From: Clostridium sp. CAG:138
GTDB lineage: Bacteria; Bacillota; Clostridia; Christensenellales; CAG-138
Length of the DNA: 33,106 nucleotides
Assembly: GCA_000435055.1 (NCBI GenBank)
Contig: FR879686.1
Span: 1 to 33,106, forward strand
Direction: 5' to 3'
Shown here: piece by piece, positions 7,839-15,675 of the stretch
Position numbering within the stretch: the stretch's first letter is position 1
Layout: each line of letters starts with the position of its first letter
Notes under the pieces: model-generated
The model's database searches: none
The model's input: the letters and a program-made list of their open reading frames with translations, nothing else
Told to the model about the DNA's origin: nothing
Position numbers and translations under genes: made by a program

Positions 7839-8798
7839 TCAATTCAGATTCCCGCGCAGGAAAGCAGCAATTCCGCGCAAAACCTCATCTCTTTCGGTCT
7901 CGTTATGCATTTCATGCCTGCCTCCGTGGTAAATCTGAAGGAAAACTTTAGTCTTTCCGCTTTTTATAAGGTTATTGCATACCCGGCGCGGCCCTCTGCC
8001 GAAATTCCCGACAGGATCGGCGTCACCGGCAAGAACGTAAATCGGAACATCCGGAACGGCATCGCTCCATGTTTTTCGACTGACCTCGTCCAAACCATCA
8101 AACAAATCGCGATATGCTGCGCAGCGGAAACTGAACCCGCAGAGCGGATCGGCAATATAAGCATCCACAACCGCTTCATCCTTTGAAAGCCAGTCAAAAG
8201 CCGTGCGCCTGTTTTTCACGCTCATGACATACGGACCGAAAACAAGCCTGTTCAGGCGCGGGCTGAGCTGCTGCGCGCCCCGTCGGCGAATCTCCGCCCG
8301 TGCGGCAAGTTTTGCAAACGGCAAAAGCGGATTTTTCCCCGCTGTTGCGGAAAAGATAAAGGCATCAAACTCAGTTCCGTACCTTGACGCGCAGGCACGC
8401 GCAATGAAACTGCCCATGGAGTGCCCGTACAGTATCTGCTTTGCCTCCGGATATTCAGCCTTAAGGCGTCTGTGAACCGTCATAACATCATCAACAAGCG
8501 CATTCCATCCGTTTTCGGCTGCAAAAAAGCCCTTTTTATCCGCCTGTTGAATTGAATCGCCGTGCCCTGCATGGTCATTCCCGCAAAAAACATAGCCGAG
8601 CGAAACGAAATACTCCGCAATCGGCTGAAAACGGCGAACATACTCGCTCATTCCGTGAACAAGCTGAATCACACCGCGCACACTCTGCCCCGCGGCAGGC
8701 CGCCATGTGTGAACCGCAATATTGCATTCACCCGTTTCAGACGGAAAAAATTCAGTCGAGAACCCGATTTCTTGTTCCTTTGAATTCACATTCCCCAT
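7839..8798 (-). CDS. Alpha/beta hydrolase, monoacylglycerol lipase/lysophospholipase type
   Basis: Product of 319 aa. The fold is serine aminopeptidase S33/Hydrolase_4: oxyanion motif QLVHGMSEY, nucleophile Ser127 in GHSMGS, Asp261 in GDADPVG and His295 in GGRHEMHNE. This pattern is typical of lysophospholipase or monoacylglycerol lipase homologues (PldB-like). There is no signal peptide, so it is likely cytosolic or membrane-peripheral. The ATG at 8798 has GAAAGG nine bases upstream; an earlier in-frame ATG at 8825 lacks a binding site and would overlap the small upstream gene. It is the last gene of a minus-strand run with three small membrane proteins. Exact substrate is unknown. Confidence 0.88.
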   Translation of the reverse strand: MGNVNSKEQEIGFSTEFFPSETGECNIAVHTWRPAAGQSVRGVIQLVHGMSEYVRRFQPIAEYFVSLGYVFCGNDHAGHGDSIQQADKKGFFAAENGWNALVDDVMTVHRRLKAEYPEAKQILYGHSMGSFIARACASRYGTEFDAFIFSATAGKNPLLPFAKLAARAEIRRRGAQQLSPRLNRLVFGPYVMSVKNRRTAFDWLSKDEAVVDAYIADPLCGFSFRCAAYRDLFDGLDEVSRKTWSDAVPDVPIYVLAGDADPVGNFGRGPRRVCNNLIKSGKTKVFLQIYHGGRHEMHNETERDEVLRGIAAFLRGNLN

Positions 8799-8811
8799 TT
8801 TTATTTGCCTT

Positions 8812-8925
8812 TCAGCCGAAAACATAAATCAGCGGAACGATTATCAGCGAAAGCAAAAAAAGCGCCGCCAGAATTATGCATATTATCCTTACAATTCGTT
8901 TTGATTTATTTGTGTTATTTCTCAT
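8812..8925 (-). CDS. Small single-helix membrane protein (37 aa)
   Basis: The ATG at 8925 follows AAGAGG. The product has a basic N-terminus (MRNNTNKSKRIVRI) and one hydrophobic helix ending in PLIYVFG. The stop lies 13 bp before the hydrolase ATG, and the hydrolase ribosome binding site overlaps this stop. Small proteins of this build are common in Clostridia, but I do not recognise a named family. The strong binding site and tight packing support a real gene. Confidence 0.7.
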   Translation of the reverse strand: MRNNTNKSKRIVRIICIILAALFLLSLIIVPLIYVFG

Positions 8926-8935
8926 AGTTATCCTC

Positions 8936-9262
8936 TTAGTACATATTGTTAAAAATTATAAACGACACGGAAGCAAGGCCGATCGCCGCCGCCGCAAGCA
9001 AAATCCGCAAAACTTTTTGAATGCGGCTCCCGTTTGAAAATGCCGCAAGAAAGCTTTCCGCCGCAAGCAAAGCCCATGCGGCATAAAGCAGTATCTCGTG
9101 CACCGAAAAACAGTCTTTTCGGACAGCCTTGATAATGACGCATGCAATGCAGCTCACCGCCATAATCACGGCCGTAACAAGGCTCAGCGTTTTCCGCCGT
9201 TCATCGGCGCGTGTATTTGCGGAAGACCGGGTATCTCCGCATGTTTGGTTTCTTTTTTTCAT
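8936..9262 (-). CDS. Hypothetical membrane protein, three helices (108 aa)
   Basis: A polar, charged N-terminus of about 25 residues is followed by three hydrophobic segments (about residues 27-45, 57-75 and 85-105), ending FIIFNNMY. No catalytic motif or known domain is seen. The gene starts 27 bp after the preceding small gene and ends 10 bp before the next ATG, so all are likely one transcript. The function is not known. Confidence 0.65.
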   Translation of the reverse strand: MKKRNQTCGDTRSSANTRADERRKTLSLVTAVIMAVSCIACVIIKAVRKDCFSVHEILLYAAWALLAAESFLAAFSNGSRIQKVLRILLAAAAIGLASVSFIIFNNMY

Positions 9263-9289
9263 AAATTCAAATCTTTTCAGCTTAAAACC

Positions 9290-9481
9290 CTACAGCGCAA
9301 TTTTACCGTTAAAATAGGACAGAATCAAAAAAACTGCGCTCCCTGCAAGCAGCAGAATGAGCAGAACGAGCAGCAGTGCGGCAATATCAATGCTTTTTTT
9401 GCGGACAAACTTTTCCCCGCGGTATACGCTGCGCTTTTTGTTATGCGCACGTTTCATCGGCTTAATATGCTTAATATACAT
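9290..9481 (-). CDS. Small basic single-helix membrane protein (63 aa)
   Basis: The ATG at 9481 is preceded by AAGGAGGG at a good distance, which decides against the in-frame upstream ATG at 9523. The first 32 residues are rich in Lys, Arg and His; a helix with ALLLVLLILLLAGSAVFL follows. It is the first gene of the minus-strand unit, whose promoter lies at 9526-9554. No family is recognised. Confidence 0.7.
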   Translation of the reverse strand: MYIKHIKPMKRAHNKKRSVYRGEKFVRKKSIDIAALLLVLLILLLAGSAVFLILSYFNGKIAL

Positions 9482-9525
9482 CGCGTCGTTCCCTCCTTTT
9501 CGCCGTTTCATCTTTTTCAACAATT

Positions 9526-9554
9526 ATTTTAACACATGCCGCACCGCTTTTCAA
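9526..9554 (-). promoter_or_regulatory. Promoter of the small-protein/hydrolase unit
   Basis: On the minus strand TTGAAA (9549-9554), a 17-bp spacer and TAAAAT (9526-9531) predict a start near 9519 and a leader of about 38 nt before the ATG at 9481. It is back-to-back with the plus-strand promoter at 9601-9629. Confidence 0.65.
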
Positions 9555-9600
9555 TGCCTCGGCGGAAACATAACCTGCACTATGGGATCATTTTGACGGC

Positions 9601-9629
9601 TTGACGAATGCGCCGAAATGCATTATAGT
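9601..9629 (+). promoter_or_regulatory. Promoter of the yybS-rplI-dnaB unit
   Basis: TTGACG (9601-9606), a 17-bp spacer and TATAGT (9624-9629) predict a start near 9636, giving a leader of about 75 nt before the TTG start at 9710. Confidence 0.7.
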
Positions 9630-9709
9630 ATAGCTGTGGCAATGTACCTGCCCTTTCTTTGCGCCGGCATCGGTGCATTGCTTCAATTTCAAAGAAGGAA
9701 TTAGTTGTT

Positions 9710-10903
9710 TTGGATAAATCAAACTCAAACATTTTCAGAAAGATGCTGCTTGCGCTTGCAGCGGGCGTACTCTCGGTTCTCGGCGGAGCATTCATGCCGC
9801 CTCTGCTGATACCCGCCGCAGCCGCGATCGGCTTTATCGGCAATGCATACGGCACACTGTATTGCGGGATCGCCCTTGCTGTCTCACTGGGCGGGATTGC
9901 GGCGCTTTTGTCATCCAATGTGTTGACAATGCTCTGTATTGCGGGCTTTGTGCTGCTGAGCTCCGTGACTCTCGGCATCGGGCTGCGCAAACGCCTACCC
10001 TATCGCCTGCTTGCGGTTCTTGTCGCGTTTTTTGCGCTTGCCGCGCTCTATCTCGACACCGCTCTGCCTTCACTGCTTGCAGGCAAGGAACCCTTTGCCG
10101 GCATTGTCGAGCTTTTTTATCAGCTTGAAGACGCATACAAACAAGCCGGTCTCGATATTTCATCGCTTCAGCTTTCAACAGAAGTTCTGCCGGAAGTTTT
10201 CTACGGTGTCCTCATTGCTCTTGCCGAAGGTGTAGGATTCCTTACAGTTGTTCTTGCAAAATGGTTCAGCACGAAAGCAAAAGCCGATGTTCGTCCGATG
10301 GCTCCCTTTGTCCGATGGCAGCTGCCTTCAAGCCTGCGCATCGGAATGCCGATGATCGCTGCTGCGATTATTCTGATGTTCATTCTGAATTACGGCGGTG
10401 CCGAAACCGTCATGAACACTGCTTTCGGCCTGTTTATGCCGCTCTTTGTGGCAACGGGCATTGCATCCTTCATCTATATCTTTTCGCGGAACCGCCCAAA
10501 TCAGTCCGTCAGTCCGTTTGCTGTCGTGCTGATGATTTTTGTCATCTGCTTTTCGCCGTTTCTGCTTGCCGGTTTCGGACTTGTTGAGCTTTACACCGGG
10601 TTCAGGCTCAAGATGATGCGGGTGGATGATAAAATTCGCGCGGCGTTCGAAAAAGCGGAGCGGGAAGGCAGCAGTGTCGTTTCCGTTGATTTTGACGACG
10701 GTCAGGGGCCGCGAATCATTGCAGTGCGAAAAAAACGTGAAGATGACCCGGCAAATGACGATTTCGCATTCGGTGAGCCCAATCCGCCCAAAGATTCCGG
10801 AAGCTCCGATAAGTCCAATAATGACGATATATCGAAACACGGCAATTCCGATTCCGACAAGAATGCTTCGAGTGATTCGGATTCGAACGAAACAAAGCAA
10901 TAA
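9710..10903 (+). CDS. yybS: YybS family (DUF2232) membrane protein
   Basis: Product of 397 aa. The TTG at 9710 is chosen because AGAAGGA lies ten bases upstream and the protein then begins MDKSNSNIFRKM just before the first helix. About eight hydrophobic segments fill residues ~10-310, consistent with DUF2232. The cytosolic tail is Ser/Asp/Asn-rich and highly acidic, as is common in Clostridia versions. In Bacillus, yybS sits immediately before gdpP and rplI. Here rplI follows after 97 bp and gdpP is absent. The function of YybS is not well defined; the call rests on topology, size and gene order. Confidence 0.75.
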   Translation: MDKSNSNIFRKMLLALAAGVLSVLGGAFMPPLLIPAAAAIGFIGNAYGTLYCGIALAVSLGGIAALLSSNVLTMLCIAGFVLLSSVTLGIGLRKRLPYRLLAVLVAFFALAALYLDTALPSLLAGKEPFAGIVELFYQLEDAYKQAGLDISSLQLSTEVLPEVFYGVLIALAEGVGFLTVVLAKWFSTKAKADVRPMAPFVRWQLPSSLRIGMPMIAAAIILMFILNYGGAETVMNTAFGLFMPLFVATGIASFIYIFSRNRPNQSVSPFAVVLMIFVICFSPFLLAGFGLVELYTGFRLKMMRVDDKIRAAFEKAEREGSSVVSVDFDDGQGPRIIAVRKKREDDPANDDFAFGEPNPPKDSGSSDKSNNDDISKHGNSDSDKNASSDSDSNETKQ

Positions 10904-11000
10904 AGCATTCCCATGACTTTTATTGCATACATAAGTTTATTGTTGTAAACCGTCGTTGTTTTTAAAAGAACAACATAAATATATTATTAGGAGAAAAACT

Positions 11001-11453
11001 ATGAAAATTATGCTCAAACAGGATGTTCACGGCACAGGCAAAGCCGGAGACATTGTTACCGTCAGCGATGGCTACGCAAGCAATTTCCTGATTCCGCGAG
11101 GTTTGGCCGTTCCCGCCGATGCAGGCACGATCAACGCCGCAAACATCCGCAAACAGGCCGCCAAGCATCGCGTTGAAGTTCAGCGCAAAAACGCACAGGC
11201 TCTTGCAGCGGACATGAGCAAGCTTTCTGTAAAAGTCTACTGCAAGGCAGGCGAAAACGGAAGGCTTTTCGGTGCGGTCACGGGCAAAGAAATTGCCGCT
11301 GCATTGAAAGAGCAGTTTGATATCACCGTTGACAAGAAAAAAATCCGCATTGACGAGCCTATTAAGGCTGTCGGCATTTACACCGTTTGTGCTCACATGT
11401 TCGAGCAGACCGATGCAAACTTCAAGGTTGAGGTTCTCGGCATTGCCGAATAA
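11001..11453 (+). CDS. rplI: Ribosomal protein bL9
   Basis: Product of 150 aa, normal length for bL9. The N-terminal domain MKIMLKQDVHGTGKAGDIV with VSDGYASNFLIPRGLA is the L9 signature and binds 23S rRNA; the connecting helix and C-terminal domain (GRLFGAVTGKEIAAAL, then KAVGIYTV) follow. The ATG at 11001 has AGGAG seven to eight bases upstream. It lies between yybS and dnaB as in Firmicutes. A perfect 7-bp hairpin (11475-11492, GCGGAAT/ATTCCGC) without a T-tract stands between it and dnaB and might be a processing or partial attenuation site. Confidence 0.97.
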   Translation: MKIMLKQDVHGTGKAGDIVTVSDGYASNFLIPRGLAVPADAGTINAANIRKQAAKHRVEVQRKNAQALAADMSKLSVKVYCKAGENGRLFGAVTGKEIAAALKEQFDITVDKKKIRIDEPIKAVGIYTVCAHMFEQTDANFKVEVLGIAE

Positions 11454-11559
11454 AACGTCATAACCTTCGTATAAGCGGAATCCGTATTCCGCCGTTCGGC
11501 ATGAATCGAATCAAAGTCAATGCCGATATTTTAATGCATTGATTCAACAGGGAACTTTT

Positions 11560-12900
11560 ATGGACGAAACAAACCGCACCGTGCCGCACAGCACGGATGC
11601 CGAAAAATCCGTTCTGGGCAGCATTCTTTTGTCCTCCCTTGCGGCTGAAAAAGCACTTGAAGTGCTCAACGCGGAGGACTTTTTTTCCGTTGCCCACAGG
11701 GACATTTTTTCCGCCATGCAAGCCCTTTACAACTCCGGCAAGCTCATCGACAACGTCACCCTTGTTGATATGCTTGAGCGGCAGGGCAAGCTGGATTCCG
11801 CCGGCGGCATGGGCTATATTGCCGAGCTTGCAATTTACACGCCCAGTGCCGCAAACATTGAGCATTATATCAGCATTGTTGAAGGGCATTCAATGCGCCG
11901 CCGCCTCATCAGCGTCGGTTCCGGCATTGCGCAGGACGCAGCGGGCAGCGAGAAGGAAACCGCTGCCATTCTGGACGATGCCGAACGCCGAATTTACGAC
12001 ATTGCAATGCGAAAAACGGCGGACACAATGGAGCCAATAAGCTCCGTCTATTCCCGCGTATACACCCAAATCGGGGAATACATGCAGAACCGCGGCCGAC
12101 GCACAGGCATTGCAACGGGGCTTATTGACCTTGACGAACTGACAAGCGGACTCCAGCGCAGCGACCTTATTATTATTGCCGGCCGCCCCGCAACGGGCAA
12201 ATCCGCATTCGCTCTCAATATCGCCGCCCATGCAGCCATACGCGAAGGCGCAACCGTTGCGGTATTCAGCCTTGAAATGAGCAAGGAGCAGGTTGTCATG
12301 CGTATCATGGCCTCCGAATCCGGCGTCAACATGCAAAAACTCCGCACGGGCGAACTCGGCGCAACCGAAATACTCAAAATTGCAGACAGATTCAACACCG
12401 TCGGCGAGGCAAAGATTCTGATTGACGACACCCCCGGCGTGACTGTTGCGGAAGTGCGTTCAAAATGCCGCCGCATTCAGGCAATTCACGGGCTTGACGT
12501 TGTTATAATCGACTACCTTCAGCTTATGCAGTCCGCAAAAAGCCAGGATTCGCGCGTGCTTGAAATCTCGGCAATGACGCGTGCACTCAAGATACTTGCA
12601 AGGGAGCTTAACGTTGCCGTTGTTGTGCTTTCCCAGCTTTCCCGCGAACCCGACAAGCGAAAAGATCACACTCCGCTCATGAGCGACCTGCGCGAAAGCG
12701 GTTCAATCGAACAGGATGCGGACGTTATCATGATGCTTTATCGACCCGCCGCCTATCCGGATACGCAGGAAGCCATGGATGGGGACAACACATCCTATAT
12801 CAACGTTGCAAAACACAGAAACGGCGCAACGGCATCCATAAAAGTCATGTGGGTTCCCGAGCTCACAAAATATGCAAATTACGCGCCCGATCCGGATTAA
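11560..12900 (+). CDS. dnaB: Replicative DNA helicase DnaB (Bacillus DnaC)
   Basis: Product of 446 aa, normal length. The N-terminal DnaB domain begins TVPHSTDAEKSVLGSILL. The RecA-like domain has Walker A GRPATGKSAFAL, Walker B VVIIDYLQLM, then SAMTRALKILARELN, VVVLSQLSR and SDLRESGSIEQDADV. It forms the hexameric fork helicase that is loaded at the origin with help from DnaA and a loader. The ATG at 11560 has AGGGA upstream. It ends the yybS-rplI-dnaB unit and is followed by a terminator. No intein is present. Confidence 0.97.
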   Translation: MDETNRTVPHSTDAEKSVLGSILLSSLAAEKALEVLNAEDFFSVAHRDIFSAMQALYNSGKLIDNVTLVDMLERQGKLDSAGGMGYIAELAIYTPSAANIEHYISIVEGHSMRRRLISVGSGIAQDAAGSEKETAAILDDAERRIYDIAMRKTADTMEPISSVYSRVYTQIGEYMQNRGRRTGIATGLIDLDELTSGLQRSDLIIIAGRPATGKSAFALNIAAHAAIREGATVAVFSLEMSKEQVVMRIMASESGVNMQKLRTGELGATEILKIADRFNTVGEAKILIDDTPGVTVAEVRSKCRRIQAIHGLDVVIIDYLQLMQSAKSQDSRVLEISAMTRALKILARELNVAVVVLSQLSREPDKRKDHTPLMSDLRESGSIEQDADVIMMLYRPAAYPDTQEAMDGDNTSYINVAKHRNGATASIKVMWVPELTKYANYAPDPD

Positions 12901-12980
12901 TCATCCTTTCGGCATTTGACTTTCGGCATTTGACCGCCGGCGACCGTTTTTGCGCCTCAAGCCAAACAACCCGCTCGGCG

Positions 12981-13037
12981 AACGCTCTGCTTCAATGATT
13001 CAATGCTTCAATGATTCTTTGGTGCGGAGCGTTTTTT
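12981..13037 (+). terminator. Terminator after dnaB with a long loop
   Basis: AACGCTCTGC (12981-12990) pairs with GCGGAGCGTT (13024-13033) and is followed by a run of T. The 33-nt loop is built of TTCAATG-type repeats. The T-run abuts the -35 element of the next gene. Upstream, CTTTCGGCATTTGA occurs twice in tandem (about 12905-12932). Confidence 0.75.
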
Positions 13038-13038
13038 G

Positions 13039-13067
13039 TTGCATTTCGGGCACGAAATTGCTATAAT
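13039..13067 (+). promoter_or_regulatory. Promoter predicting a leaderless transcript
   Basis: TTGCAT (13039-13044), 17 bp and an exact TATAAT (13062-13067) place +1 at about 13074, which is the A of the ATG of the next gene. No Shine-Dalgarno sequence can then exist on the mRNA. Confidence 0.65.
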
Positions 13068-13073
13068 ATTGCC

Positions 13074-14588
13074 ATGGAAAAAACAAATGTTTCACAGCCT
13101 TCGGAGCAATATGCCTCCTTCGGCCTCGGCAGGCGCAATGTTTTCATGTGGCTTGCCTCGCTGTTTATGCTGCTTTCCGGCGCATTGCGGATCGTTTATT
13201 ACAGCTCCCCCGTTGAGGACGCGGAGGGCGTCGATTCGACCGCTTTCGTGCTGTTTTTTGTCGTTCTGCCGGTCGTGTTCTGCCTTTGGTATGCTGCTGC
13301 GCTCATTTCAAAAGGCTCAGAGCGGCTTTTCACAACCTGCACTCCCGTATTTTTCGGCACGGCATTTTTGATTTACCGCGCCTGCATCCTGTTCAAATCC
13401 GGTGCTTTCGGCTTCAACAGCGGGATTCTGCTTGCGGCCAACATCGTTTTTTGCTGTATGCTTTATTTCATTTACCGCTTTGCGGTCAACACGGGCGCAA
13501 AACGCGCAAAATCAGTTGCCGCACGCCGATACATTGCGCTCATTGCTTTTGCGGCAGCGGCTGCGATCGTTTTTTGGCAAAGCGGGCTTTTGAACATCTT
13601 CAGGCAGCCCGAAGGCGGAATAACGTCCCTCCTCGGCGGTATCTCCCTGTTTTGCGCCGCATTGGCTGTTATCCTTGTTTTTATCGGTGCAAAGCTTAAC
13701 TCCGACAACATGCCCCTCCCTGCCTGCGGCGATCGTTCGGACGGACGCAGGCTCCGCAGCCTTGACCCCATCAGCGGCGTCGGAGTTTACATCATGTCCC
13801 GCCGCAACGGCGCAAACAATCTTTTCAGGGACGGTTTCGAATGCTCCGCGGCGGAAAAATACATTCGCGAAAAACGCGAAGAAGGGCTTGACAAATTCGG
13901 CTATACGCACCTGCTGCTTGCCGCATACGTCCGCACCGTATCCCAACGCCCCGCAATCAACCGCTTCATCGCGGGGCACAGGATCTACACACGCGACGGA
14001 AAGATCATCGTCTGCATGGCAATAAAAAAGGATATGGCAACCGATGCCTCCGAAACCATCATAAAAGTTGAATTCCACCCGGAAGACAGCGTTTACGATG
14101 TTTACGAAAAGTTCAACGCCGCCGTTGAGGAAGCAAAGGCTTCCGAAGAGCTGAACAGCAGTTTCGACAAGCTTGCGGGTCTTCTGAACTTTATCCCCGG
14201 GCTGCTTATGGAATTCACCCTTTGGCTCATCCGCGTTTTTGACTATTTCGGAAAGCTCCCGCGCATACTGCTCAAACTCAGCCCGTTCCACGGCTCGATG
14301 TTTGTAACAAGCATGGGTTCGCTCGGCATTCCGCCAATTTATCATCATTTGTATGATTTCGGCAATTTACCGATTTTTCTCGCTTTCGGTGCAAAGCGAA
14401 GGGAAAATTTCATGCTTCCCGACGGCACTGTTCAGCAAAAGAAATATATCGATTTCACCGTCACGACCGATGAGCGAATTTGCGACGGCTTCTATTTCGC
14501 CTCATCCATAAAGTTCATGAAACGCTGCCTTGCCAACCCCGAGCGGTTGGACGAAAAGCCCGAATCCGTCGTTCGGGATGTTGACTGA
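13074..14588 (+). CDS. Six-helix membrane protein with a C-terminal E2/CAT-fold acyltransferase-like domain
   Basis: Product of 504 aa. About six hydrophobic helices occupy residues ~24-205. The C-terminal ~290 residues resemble the catalytic domain of 2-oxoacid dehydrogenase E2 and chloramphenicol acetyltransferase: INRFIAGHRIY and GKIIVCMAIKKDM, then MFVTSMGSLGIPPIYHHLYD, LPIFLAFGAKR and finally TVTTDERICDGFYFASS. In active enzymes the last block reads (D/H)HxxxDG; here the catalytic His position is Glu467, while Asp471 and Gly472 remain. No lipoyl or peripheral-subunit-binding domain and no E1/E3 genes are present. It may be an inactive or altered acyltransferase, or a binding module. The start at 13074 fits a leaderless mRNA. 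The fold assignment is by motif pattern only. Confidence 0.65.
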   Translation: MEKTNVSQPSEQYASFGLGRRNVFMWLASLFMLLSGALRIVYYSSPVEDAEGVDSTAFVLFFVVLPVVFCLWYAAALISKGSERLFTTCTPVFFGTAFLIYRACILFKSGAFGFNSGILLAANIVFCCMLYFIYRFAVNTGAKRAKSVAARRYIALIAFAAAAAIVFWQSGLLNIFRQPEGGITSLLGGISLFCAALAVILVFIGAKLNSDNMPLPACGDRSDGRRLRSLDPISGVGVYIMSRRNGANNLFRDGFECSAAEKYIREKREEGLDKFGYTHLLLAAYVRTVSQRPAINRFIAGHRIYTRDGKIIVCMAIKKDMATDASETIIKVEFHPEDSVYDVYEKFNAAVEEAKASEELNSSFDKLAGLLNFIPGLLMEFTLWLIRVFDYFGKLPRILLKLSPFHGSMFVTSMGSLGIPPIYHHLYDFGNLPIFLAFGAKRRENFMLPDGTVQQKKYIDFTVTTDERICDGFYFASSIKFMKRCLANPERLDEKPESVVRDVD

Positions 14589-14617
14589 CGCCAAACACAC
14601 AATAAACGGAGGTTAAA

Positions 14618-15310
14618 ATGCCCGAAAACAAAAAGAATTCCCCTTCAACCGAACCCGTGCGCAGCAATGCTGCCGCTGCCGTGTGCGCGTTTGCGGTGCT
14701 TGCCGCATTCGCCGCCGTGCTTATCATTCCGCAGAGCCGCGAGGTCTTCAAATCCCTCTCCTCCGCCCACCCGTACATCATGGGCTTCATCAAATTCGGT
14801 CTGCTTGCAACAGTCGGCGAAGTGCTTGCCCTCCGTCTGCGCAAAAAAGCATGGGTTCTGCCCGTTTATACCGTTTGGCGCGTCATCATCTGGGGGCTTA
14901 TAGGTGTTGCGATAACGTTCATGATGAAAACCTATTCTTTCGGCGTTGCAGGCCTTGTTGAATCCGGATATCTGCCCGGCGCAAAAGCGGAGTTTTGGAA
15001 CAAACTGCTCTGCGCATTCTACACCGCCGCCGTGATGAACCTGACATTCGGCCCAACGTTCATGGCGTTTCACAAATGCACCGACCGATACCTTGAGCTG
15101 CGTGCCGAAGGCACAAAAAAGCCCGGACTCCGCCGAGTCATCGAAACGGTGGATTGGCACAAATTCGTTTCCTTCACGCTGTTCAAAACGATTCCGCTGT
15201 TTTGGATTCCCGCACACACTCTGACCTTCATGCTCCCTCCGGAGTATCAGGTCATTGCCGCCGCAACTCTTTCCATCGCTCTCGGAATCATTTTGAGCCT
15301 TAAATCCTGA
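14618..15310 (+). CDS. Integral membrane protein, possibly Mpv17/PMP22-like
   Basis: Product of 230 aa with GGAGG six bases before the ATG. Hydrophobic segments lie near residues 18-37, 52-70, 84-102, 130-150, 183-200 and 205-227. The end of the protein, with IPLFWIPAHTLTFMLP and then EYQVIAAATLSIALGIIL, recalls the C-terminal pattern of the Mpv17/PMP22 family, of which bacterial members exist; this is tentative. It begins 29 bp after the acyltransferase-like gene, so the two are probably co-transcribed, and ends before a strong terminator. Confidence 0.6.
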   Translation: MPENKKNSPSTEPVRSNAAAAVCAFAVLAAFAAVLIIPQSREVFKSLSSAHPYIMGFIKFGLLATVGEVLALRLRKKAWVLPVYTVWRVIIWGLIGVAITFMMKTYSFGVAGLVESGYLPGAKAEFWNKLLCAFYTAAVMNLTFGPTFMAFHKCTDRYLELRAEGTKKPGLRRVIETVDWHKFVSFTLFKTIPLFWIPAHTLTFMLPPEYQVIAAATLSIALGIILSLKS

Positions 15311-15324
15311 CAGACTGAATTCAG

Positions 15325-15361
15325 CCGCCGCAAACGCTGCCCGTTTGCGGCGGTTTTTTTA
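15325..15361 (+). terminator. Rho-independent terminator
   Basis: CCGCCGCAAACG (15325-15336) pairs perfectly with CGTTTGCGGCGG around a 5-nt loop and is followed by seven T. It closes the two-gene membrane unit 13074-15310. Confidence 0.93.
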
Positions 15362-15448
15362 TTCGTTTCAGCGTTTGATAAAAAATATATTTATTTTTCC
15401 GATGAACAAAACCGCGATTTTTGCCCTAATATTAATGAGGGGGAAAAA

Positions 15449-15474
15449 AGCTGAGAGGTTCGAACCTCTCAGCT
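15449..15474. repeat. Perfect 26-bp palindrome centred on GGTTCGAACC
   Basis: The 26 bases 15449-15474, beginning AGCTGAGAGGTTC, equal their own reverse complement. The second unit copy (about 15759-15785) has the same palindrome with one extra A. It could be a dyad protein-binding site or form a hairpin. The T-tract needed for a terminator is missing. Confidence 0.85.
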
Positions 15475-15550
15475 AAGCTGAATTTCGAACCCTTCAGCTA
15501 AGCTGAATTTCAAACCCCTCAGCTAAGCTGAATTTCGAAACCCTCAGCGG
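15470..15550. repeat. 25-bp tandem repeat, three copies
   Basis: Units CAGCTAAGCTGAATTTCGAA plus ACCCT-type ends start at 15470, 15495 and 15520, with a partial fourth at 15545. Each carries the small dyad CAGCT-A-AGCTG. The second copy of the larger unit has only one (15781-15805), so the number varies between copies. Confidence 0.85.
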
Positions 15551-15650
15551 ATGCACGTGCAGTGCTGACTGTACTGTTCAAGTCGGTTGCTCCGCATATA
15601 AACAAAGGAGGTGCTTTAAAGCATTCGCAGCGCGTTTCAGCCTTCATAAT

Positions 15651-15675
15651 TCGGGGTGCGTTTGCGCTTTTGCGG
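15651..15675 (+). repeat. Copy of the dockerin gene's 3' flank, without a gene
   Basis: TCGGGGTGCGTTTGCG and the following CTTTTGCGG match 24 of 25 bases at 17205-17229, downstream of the dockerin gene, where they form the right arm of a hairpin. Here no left arm and no gene are present. Together with the duplicated unit this suggests the remains of a tandem copy whose coding part was lost. Confidence 0.6.

Noticed and set aside
10923..10951. Possible promoter TTGCAT-17-TAAACC before rplI
   Set aside because: The -10 element is too poor, and rplI is reached from the promoter at 9601.
15449..15474. GGTTCGAACC resembling a tRNA T-arm
   Set aside because: No acceptor stem, anticodon arm or D-arm surrounds it, and the sequence is a perfect palindrome repeated in a non-coding unit.
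15598..15620. AAAGGAGGTG read as the ribosome binding site of a small gene
   Set aside because: No start codon with a meaningful frame follows at either copy; treated as part of the duplicated unit.
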